Source: Deltaproteobacteria bacterium UBA6930 (GTDB taxonomy: Bacteria; Myxococcota_A; UBA9160; UBA6930). From it: a DNA stretch of 11,738 nt. Location of the stretch: NCBI GenBank assembly GCA_002450755.1, contig DKAI01000112.1:1-11738 (forward strand). The letters are read 5' to 3'. The position numbers were made by a program, and so were the translations under genes. Below are positions 6,735-11,738 of this stretch, piece by piece. Each line of letters opens with the position of its first letter. The first letter of the stretch is position 1. A model generated the notes under the pieces. The model made no database searches and was not told the DNA's origin. It saw only the letters and a list, made by a program, of their open reading frames with translations.

Positions 6735-7316
6735 ATGGCCGAATCTCAAGTCGATAAAGATCTCATTCGACAGCTCGTAGAAGGTGATATCAGCGAAGAC
6801 AACGTGACGCGGTTACAAAAGATGTCACGTAAGGATAAGGATCGTTTTTTTCAATATGTTGAGGTTTTGCAGGAGAAAGTGCCCTGGGACGAGAAAATTC
6901 TTTTGCGTATTTCAGATAAGCTTTACGTGGTGGCAACTCAGGAAGGAGATCGAATTGTAAAGTGCGAATGTGGTCATGAATTCGGAGATTACAGGGAAAA
7001 CTGGAAACTCCAATGTCGCATTCGGGTGAGAAAAACCCTTGAGGAATTCAAGGAGGTGTATGACCCTGAGCCGGCATGCCCCGAACCGGGATGGCAGGAG
7101 ATTCGAGAATATTTTTGTCCGGGAGAACATGCTGCTCAGCTTGCAGTAGAAGTAGTGTCCCCTGGCTACCCGATAGTCTTCGAGATGTTGCCCGATCTCG
7201 ATGTGTTTTATAGGGATTACCTTGGCCGACCGCTTTCAGACGAATCGAGTCAGTGGTACAAGGACCAGACTACTAATGTGACCCAATCTTGGCGAAGCAG
7301 GCGAGAAGCCCATTAG
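6735..7316 (+). CDS. acxC: Acetone-carboxylase-type ketone carboxylase, gamma subunit
   Basis: This 193-residue protein matches the acetone carboxylase gamma family, a small zinc-binding subunit found only with these ATP-dependent ketone carboxylases. That makes it the best diagnostic gene of the set. Candidate zinc residues are Cys77, Cys79 and His81 in KCECGHEF, then Cys94, Cys115 and Cys128 (in YFCPGEH). The C-terminal signature SPGYPIVFEMLPDLDVFYRD (142-161), followed by YLGRPL, is characteristic. It is somewhat longer than the Xanthobacter protein (about 168 residues as I recall), mainly from an N-terminal helical extension (residues 1-50, rich in Lys, Asp and Glu). The ATG immediately follows the alpha stop, and GAGGAAGAA within the end of alpha serves as its ribosome binding site. 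The gene lies between alpha and beta, whereas in Xanthobacter the order is beta-alpha-gamma. Confidence 0.9.
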   Translation: MAESQVDKDLIRQLVEGDISEDNVTRLQKMSRKDKDRFFQYVEVLQEKVPWDEKILLRISDKLYVVATQEGDRIVKCECGHEFGDYRENWKLQCRIRVRKTLEEFKEVYDPEPACPEPGWQEIREYFCPGEHAAQLAVEVVSPGYPIVFEMLPDLDVFYRDYLGRPLSDESSQWYKDQTTNVTQSWRSRREAH

Positions 7317-7360
7317 AGAAAATTCGAACAGTAAGATCAGTTTTAAAATGGGAGTTCCTT

Positions 7361-9529
7361 ATGGCTGATGGGACGTCATCCGGCGACAACGAACGAAATT
7401 TTATCCTCGCTCTGGATGCGGGTGGAACAATGACGGATGCCATTCTGGTAAAACCGGACGGTAGTTTTACCGTTGGTAAGTCGATCACTAGGAAAGAGGA
7501 TGAAGCTCGGAGTTATAGGGATTCCGTTTCCGATGCTGCGCAATCTATTGATATGACATCGGACGATGTACACGCTCAGTGTGGCGCGGATATCTACTGC
7601 GGCACTGGAATGCTTAATACGGTCCTTACGGGCGAAGGTCGCCGGGTAGGACTAATAGTCACTCGAGGCTTTGATGATATTTCAACGATGGAAGGTGGAC
7701 TGACTTATTTAGGGCAGACTCAAGCGGAATCGCTTCACCAGCAACTACATCGCCATACCCGTCCTCTCGTTGACGCTTCTGATGTTCGATCTGTTTCTGA
7801 GCGTATAGGGGGAGGTTGCTATCAGGGCAACATCCACCTCCCTCCAGGGCATGTGTTAATCCCACTAAACGAAAATCATGTCAGAGATGCGGCTAATGAG
7901 CTCCTCGATCGGGGAGTTGAAGTAATTGGGATTCTCTTTTTGTACTCCTTCGTGAATCCAGAACATGAACATCGAGCGAAGGAAGTGATTGAGGAGGTTT
8001 TGAAGGGTCGTGGCCAAGATATCCCGGTGGTGTGTTCGGCCGACGTTGCACCGGTGGCTAAAGAAAATCCCCGACTCAAAAGCCTCCTCTTCCAATGTTT
8101 TGCTGCCGAGCAAGTACGAGAATCTCTTCTAGAAGTTGAAAAAGAAGCCAAAGGCTTCGGATATCGAGGAAGGCTCCTTACCTTGCTTTCTTACGGTGGT
8201 GCCGTAAATATGGAATATCCTCGGCTGTATGAAACGATGATTTCGGGGCCGATAGGGGGACTCATCGGAGCACAGTTCGTCGCGGAGCAACTGGAAATCG
8301 ACCAGCTTGTTACTGCAGATATGGGTGGTACCAGTTTTGACGTAGGCCTATTGCTTGACCGCCGTATGGGTATGACGAAGACAGCTGATATTGCCGGGCA
8401 TCGTCTGGCTCTTCCGATGGTTGAAATCGATTCGGTGGGTAGTGGGGCTGGCTCGGTCGTCTCCATTGACCAATATAGACGTCTCCATGTAGGACCCGAA
8501 AGTGCAGGCGCCAAGGTCGGCATTTGTTTTGAATACGATCGTCTGACAGTGACCGATATTAATGTGGCCCTTGGTTATGTCGACCCAGATTATTTTTTAG
8601 GGGGACAAGTTAAGCTGGATAGAGATCGTGCACTTTCAGCGTTGGAGTCAGAAGTCGCTAAACCTCTAGGTCTCGATGTGTATAACGCTGGAGCTGGAGT
8701 TTTGGAGATCGTGAACTCGGAAATGGCGGATCTTCTGAGAACGATGGTTGCGGCAAAGGGGTACGATACTCACGATTTTACCCTTCTCTACTACGGCGGT
8801 GCCGGGCCGGTGCATATGTGGGGGTTCACCGCAGGTATCGAGTTCGCCGATGTAATAACCATGCCCTGGGCTGCCGGTTTCTCGGCCTTTGGAGCTGCAT
8901 GTGCCGAGTACATGCATCGTTACGATCGAGGATTAAGGGAGCTTATTCCGAACGATATGTCGCAGGAGGATCGCGTTGGCTGCGCCTCACGTATCGATCA
9001 AGCGTGGCGTGAACTCGAAGACGAGGCGCGGGAAGAGATGAGAAAAGAGGGCGTCAACGTAGATAGAGTCGTATTCCGTTACGGCGTTTCTGCGCGCTAC
9101 ATTGGACAACTGGAGAGCTTCGATACGCGTCTGGAATCGGGAAACGTGAAGAGTGCTCAAGATATTGATGACCTGATTCAATCTTTCGAGGTGATGTATA
9201 CCAAGGTATATCCAGAGGGGGCTCGTTTCCCTGACGCTGGGTATTCGGTTACGGCGGTTCATCTCGAAGCCGTAGCACCAAAACCGCAGCCTGTTCTTGG
9301 GAAAAGGGAGCTCAAAGGTGAAAAGCCGTCCGACTCCGCATATGTGGGATCGCGTGATGTTTTTCATCGAGATGCATGGATGCAATTCAGAGTTTTTGAA
9401 ATGCAAGAACTCGATGCTGGAAATGTAATCGAAGGTCCTGCGATTATCCGAGATCCAATGACAACGGTAGTGGTTCCACCTAATCGAAGGAAGGAACTAG
9501 ATGAATATAGAATCTTGCATTATCGCTAA
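7361..9529 (+). CDS. acxA: Acetone-carboxylase-type ketone carboxylase, beta subunit (HyuA-like, ATP-binding)
   Basis: This 722-residue protein is a hydantoinase A/oxoprolinase-like chain with the acetate/sugar kinase/Hsp70/actin nucleotide fold. In acetone carboxylase it uses ATP to phosphorylate the ketone and bicarbonate. Phosphate-binding motif 1 is ALDAGGTMTD (17-26). The second is ADMGGTSFDVG (319-329), preceded by SGPIGGLIGA (295-304). SVGSGAGSV (358-366), TVTDINVALGY (397-407) and YYGGAGPVH (477-485) follow in family order. Length is close to the roughly 717 residues of the Xanthobacter subunit. The ATG at 7361 was chosen because GGGAG (7350-7354) lies six bases upstream. An in-frame start at 7289 exists but lies within gamma and would add 24 unconserved-looking residues. 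There are 44 bases between gamma and beta, and the stop shares bases with the ribosome binding site of the next gene. Confidence 0.91.
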   Translation: MADGTSSGDNERNFILALDAGGTMTDAILVKPDGSFTVGKSITRKEDEARSYRDSVSDAAQSIDMTSDDVHAQCGADIYCGTGMLNTVLTGEGRRVGLIVTRGFDDISTMEGGLTYLGQTQAESLHQQLHRHTRPLVDASDVRSVSERIGGGCYQGNIHLPPGHVLIPLNENHVRDAANELLDRGVEVIGILFLYSFVNPEHEHRAKEVIEEVLKGRGQDIPVVCSADVAPVAKENPRLKSLLFQCFAAEQVRESLLEVEKEAKGFGYRGRLLTLLSYGGAVNMEYPRLYETMISGPIGGLIGAQFVAEQLEIDQLVTADMGGTSFDVGLLLDRRMGMTKTADIAGHRLALPMVEIDSVGSGAGSVVSIDQYRRLHVGPESAGAKVGICFEYDRLTVTDINVALGYVDPDYFLGGQVKLDRDRALSALESEVAKPLGLDVYNAGAGVLEIVNSEMADLLRTMVAAKGYDTHDFTLLYYGGAGPVHMWGFTAGIEFADVITMPWAAGFSAFGAACAEYMHRYDRGLRELIPNDMSQEDRVGCASRIDQAWRELEDEAREEMRKEGVNVDRVVFRYGVSARYIGQLESFDTRLESGNVKSAQDIDDLIQSFEVMYTKVYPEGARFPDAGYSVTAVHLEAVAPKPQPVLGKRELKGEKPSDSAYVGSRDVFHRDAWMQFRVFEMQELDAGNVIEGPAIIRDPMTTVVVPPNRRKELDEYRILHYR

Positions 9530-9540
9530 GGAGTTGCTTT

Positions 9541-10401
9541 ATGAGACTTGGGACTTTTCGTCACGCTGGTCAGCTTTTGCCAGGACGGATTGAGGGTGAA
9601 GAAATTGTTAACTTGGTGGACGCAGGACTGCCCGAAGACCTCAAATCAATTTTGGACCTGGGGCACGAGACCATGTCTGCGGTCGCGCGCGCAAACGGGT
9701 CCAGGCTTCCTCTAAGCGAAGTCACTCTCGAAGCGCCGATTCAGCGCCCTGGCAAGTTCTTTGGAATTGGCCTCAACTATGACGACCATATAAAGGAGAC
9801 CGGCCTAGAAAAGCCAACTTTCCCTGTATTCTTTAACAAGCAGTCAACGTGTGTATCAGGGCCGTTTGGAGAGATTCATCGTCCACGAGTTTCCAATCAC
9901 TTGGACTACGAAGGTGAGCTCGGTGTGGTCATTGGTCGGCGATGTCGGCATGTTCCAAGGGAGAGGGCAGGCGACGTTATTGCTGGATTTTGTGTCGTAA
10001 ATGACGTCAGTGTGCGGGATTGGCAGATGAAGTCGAAGACATTTGTCGTCGGAAAGGGTTTCGATACTCACGGTCCGCACGGCCCGTGGATTACTACCAG
10101 CGATGAGGTTGGCGATCCCCATAACTTAGAATTGAAGACATGGGTCAACGGAGAGCTTCGCCAAAACTCGAATACGAGCAACCTAACATACGACTGCTAC
10201 GAGCTAATTGAAACGATTACAAAGGTATGCACCATGGAGCCCGGGGATATTATCTCTACAGGCACTCCGAGCGGCGTCGCGTTGGGCTTCGATCCTCCGA
10301 AATGGCTCGTCCCGGGCGACCGGGTAAAGATTGAAATTCAAAACCTTGGGTTTATAGAGAACACTGTTATTGACGAACCTCTCGACACCGATAGGGTGTA
10401 A
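9541..10401 (+). CDS. Fumarylacetoacetate hydrolase (FAH) family protein
   Basis: This 286-residue protein has the FAH C-terminal catalytic fold, whose members cleave or decarboxylate 1,3-dicarbonyls, acylpyruvates or oxaloacetate-like oxoacids using Mg2+ or Mn2+. FFGIGLNYDDHIKETG (73-88) is the entry motif. Metal ligands are likely Glu124 and Glu126 in DYEGELGVVIGR (122-133) and Asp155 in VVNDVSVRDWQ (152-162). KGFDTHGPHGPW (172-183), WVNGELRQ (201-208) and IISTGTPSGVALG (237-249) complete the family pattern. The short N-terminal domain (1-65) is the type found in acylpyruvate hydrolases and hydroxyheptadienedioate isomerases rather than the long form of true fumarylacetoacetase. AAGGAG at 9528-9533 precedes the ATG. 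It is 11 bases after carboxylase beta, so it is almost surely co-transcribed and may act on a product downstream of the 3-oxoacid. Substrate is unknown. Confidence 0.92.
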   Translation: MRLGTFRHAGQLLPGRIEGEEIVNLVDAGLPEDLKSILDLGHETMSAVARANGSRLPLSEVTLEAPIQRPGKFFGIGLNYDDHIKETGLEKPTFPVFFNKQSTCVSGPFGEIHRPRVSNHLDYEGELGVVIGRRCRHVPRERAGDVIAGFCVVNDVSVRDWQMKSKTFVVGKGFDTHGPHGPWITTSDEVGDPHNLELKTWVNGELRQNSNTSNLTYDCYELIETITKVCTMEPGDIISTGTPSGVALGFDPPKWLVPGDRVKIEIQNLGFIENTVIDEPLDTDRV

Positions 10402-10404
10402 CCG

Positions 10405-11193
10405 ATGAATTTTGAAACCCTCCGTATCGACGTAAGTGAGGGCATTGCGAATATTGTTTTGAATCGCCCGGAATCTCAAAACGCAATCAACCTCTTAATG
10501 ACGAAGGAGTTGATGGAGGTTGCAATTTTTTGCGACGAAGACCCAAGTGTGAGAGTGGTGGTATTGACTGGAGCCGGAAAGATTTTCAGTGTAGGGGGAG
10601 ATATTCGAGAATTTGTCGCAGCGGGCAGCAATCTAGCGTCTCTCACCAAAGAGATGACAGTCTTCTTACATGCTGCAGTATCACGCTTCGCGCGGATGGA
10701 TGCTCCACTTATAGCAGCGGTCAATGGCGTAGCAGCCGGAGGCGGGTTCGGCCTCTGTTGTTGTGCGGACATTGTTTTGGCAGCGGACTCGGCACGGTTT
10801 TGTACAGCTTATACGCGTTCAGGTTTAGCAGCTGATACTAGTACGACATATTTTTTGCCTAGGGTGGTGGGCCTTAGGCGAGCCTCAGAGCTCTTGATAA
10901 CTAACCGCACGCTAACTGCCCACGAGGCGGAAGGCTACGGGTTAGTAACAGAGGTAGTTCTCGAAGGAGAACTGGCGGATAGATCTCGGAAACTCGCTAG
11001 CGAACTTGCGAAGGGTGCAACCAAGGCGTATGGATTTGTGAAGAAGCTCTTGGGAACGAGTTTCTCCGAGACGTTGGAAACTCAGATGGAATACGAATCG
11101 CGAGCCATAGCGGATTCTTGTCGAACAGAGGATGTCGCAGAGGGGATTCGCGCCTTTTTGGCAAAACGTACGCCAGACTATCAAGGTCGCTAA
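10405..11193 (+). CDS. Enoyl-CoA hydratase/isomerase family protein, PaaG-like active site
   Basis: This 262-residue crotonase-fold protein has the N-terminal GIANIVLNRPESQNAIN (13-29). The oxyanion-hole segments are FSVGGDIREF (61-70) and VNGVAAGGGFGLCCCADIVLAAD (106-128, with Gly112-Gly114). The usual hydratase glutamates (Glu144 and Glu164 of the rat enzyme) fall at Gly116 and Tyr136, so ordinary syn-hydration is unlikely. Instead GLAADTSTTYFLPRVVG (140-156) places Asp144 where PaaG, chlorobenzoyl-CoA dehalogenase and related enzymes have a catalytic aspartate. The better prediction is a double-bond isomerase or other PaaG-like enzyme on an acyl-CoA. The start lies three bases after the FAH stop, with a weak AGGGTG site, implying coupling. 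Family is certain; the reaction is inferred from residue positions. Confidence 0.92.
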   Translation: MNFETLRIDVSEGIANIVLNRPESQNAINLLMTKELMEVAIFCDEDPSVRVVVLTGAGKIFSVGGDIREFVAAGSNLASLTKEMTVFLHAAVSRFARMDAPLIAAVNGVAAGGGFGLCCCADIVLAADSARFCTAYTRSGLAADTSTTYFLPRVVGLRRASELLITNRTLTAHEAEGYGLVTEVVLEGELADRSRKLASELAKGATKAYGFVKKLLGTSFSETLETQMEYESRAIADSCRTEDVAEGIRAFLAKRTPDYQGR

Positions 11194-11205
11194 GCAGGAT
11201 AACTT

Positions 11206-11738
11206 ATGGAGAAGCCCGAGCTTGCGTTGCGCCTGTCTCGTCTTTTGGCGTACCACAGCGAAAAAGCCGGTAGAGTGGAGAATGTCCGAGGGTTTCAGGA
11301 AAGTCATGGAGGCTTGACCTTCGGGTTTGACTGGGTCATACCTTTTTGTCCCCGCGATTCCATGGTCATACGACTCGCTCCTCGTGGGGTTCGTCGGAGC
11401 GGTAATACGGATGTGTTCCGACAGTCAGAACTGTTAAAAACTCTCCGCCAACACGGATTCCCAGTCGCGCCGATACGATATGCCGGCAGAGATGATGAAT
11501 GGTTCGATACAGACTATGTAATTTTCGAACATGTCGAAGGTAAAGCGTTCCTTGCTTGGGATCCTGACGTTTCATTTTCGAGGGATCCTGCTGACGTTGC
11601 TCCAAAATGGAGAGCAGCTGTCGAACTTCTGGCTCAAGTCCATCAATTTAATTCCGGCAAATACCTCGCGAACTGGGAATCTCCAACGCCGATAGAAGGA
11701 GAGGTGGAACGATGGGATTCTATACTTGCTCAAGCCGC
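11206..11738 (+). CDS. Phosphotransferase (APH fold) related to ACAD10/11-LvaA kinases, N-terminal part
   Basis: An ATG at 11206, with AGGA (11196-11199) upstream, opens a frame that stays open to the right edge, giving 177 complete codons. The protein starts MEKPELALRLSRLL and has a glycine-containing nucleotide loop (ESHGGLTFGFDW). A VIRLAPRG strand occupies the position where protein-kinase-like folds carry the ATP-binding basic residue, here Arg. Next come the segment FRQSELLKTLRQHGFPVAPI, the hinge VIFEHVEGKAF, and a helix ending in ELLAQVHQFN. This is the aminoglycoside phosphotransferase fold in the form seen in bacterial and ACAD10/11-type acyl-CoA kinases. The catalytic HxD loop and the metal motif would lie beyond the window. 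It is 12 bases after the crotonase gene and so part of the same run. A hydroxyacyl-CoA or small-molecule kinase is more likely than an antibiotic-resistance enzyme, given the operon. Confidence 0.8.
   Translation, partial: MEKPELALRLSRLLAYHSEKAGRVENVRGFQESHGGLTFGFDWVIPFCPRDSMVIRLAPRGVRRSGNTDVFRQSELLKTLRQHGFPVAPIRYAGRDDEWFDTDYVIFEHVEGKAFLAWDPDVSFSRDPADVAPKWRAAVELLAQVHQFNSGKYLANWESPTPIEGEVERWDSILAQA

Noticed and set aside
7289..7360. Upstream start adding 24 residues to carboxylase beta
   Set aside because: It lies inside the gamma gene, has no good ribosome binding site, and the ATG at 7361 has GGGAG six bases upstream and gives the normal family length.
8987..9406. 139-codon minus-strand frame over carboxylase beta
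   Set aside because: Antisense shadow with no recognisable protein features.
4488..9529. Hydantoinase or 5-oxoprolinase (HyuA/HyuB)
   Set aside because: The large chains belong to the same superfamily, but the intervening gene is a clear acetone carboxylase gamma subunit, which hydantoinases and oxoprolinases lack.
11206..11738. Aminoglycoside resistance gene
   Set aside because: The fold is shared, but the VIRLAPRG strand, the position in an acyl-CoA gene run and the lack of any mobile element point to a metabolic kinase.

Overview
The window (about 11.7 kb, roughly half GC by eye, densely packed bacterial genes) looks like a catabolic locus from a free-living, probably Gram-negative, heterotroph. 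I cannot assign a lineage: no rRNA, tRNA or informational gene is present. Apparently complete genes have a credible ribosome binding site or are translationally coupled, and starts include TTG and GTG. There is no sign of an insertion sequence, phage gene or CRISPR array, and no stretch over 300 bases lacks a gene.

Layout. Positions 1-119 (minus) hold the first 39 codons of a probable amidase that runs off the left edge. It diverges across a short intergenic region from a cobalt-type nitrile hydratase, alpha (227-829) and beta (826-1485), which overlap by four bases. A class III (CaiB/BaiF) CoA-transferase follows on the same strand (1563-2789). Two minus-strand genes come next: a SnoaL/NTF2-like protein (2846-3196) and a HAD phosphatase (3312-3962). 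The plus strand resumes with a nitrile hydratase accessory protein (4039-4386). A complete three-subunit acetone-carboxylase-type ATP-dependent ketone carboxylase follows in the order alpha-gamma-beta (4488-6734, 6735-7316, 7361-9529). The run ends with a fumarylacetoacetase-family enzyme (9541-10401), a crotonase with a PaaG-like active site (10405-11193), and the start of an aminoglycoside-phosphotransferase-fold kinase related to the ACAD10/11-LvaA type (11206 to the right edge).

How the genes may work together (inference). Nitrile hydratase plus amidase would turn a nitrile into an amide and then a carboxylic acid, and the CoA-transferase could activate that acid. The kinase and crotonase would modify hydroxy- or enoyl-acyl-CoA intermediates. 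The carboxylase would fix bicarbonate onto a ketone to give a 3-oxoacid, and the fumarylacetoacetase-family enzyme could cleave or decarboxylate a 1,3-dicarbonyl or oxoacid product. Nitrile hydratase beside an acetone carboxylase suggests a substrate that yields both a nitrile and a ketone, with cyanohydrins such as acetone cyanohydrin the simplest case. That link is a hypothesis. The individual family assignments are much firmer than the pathway.
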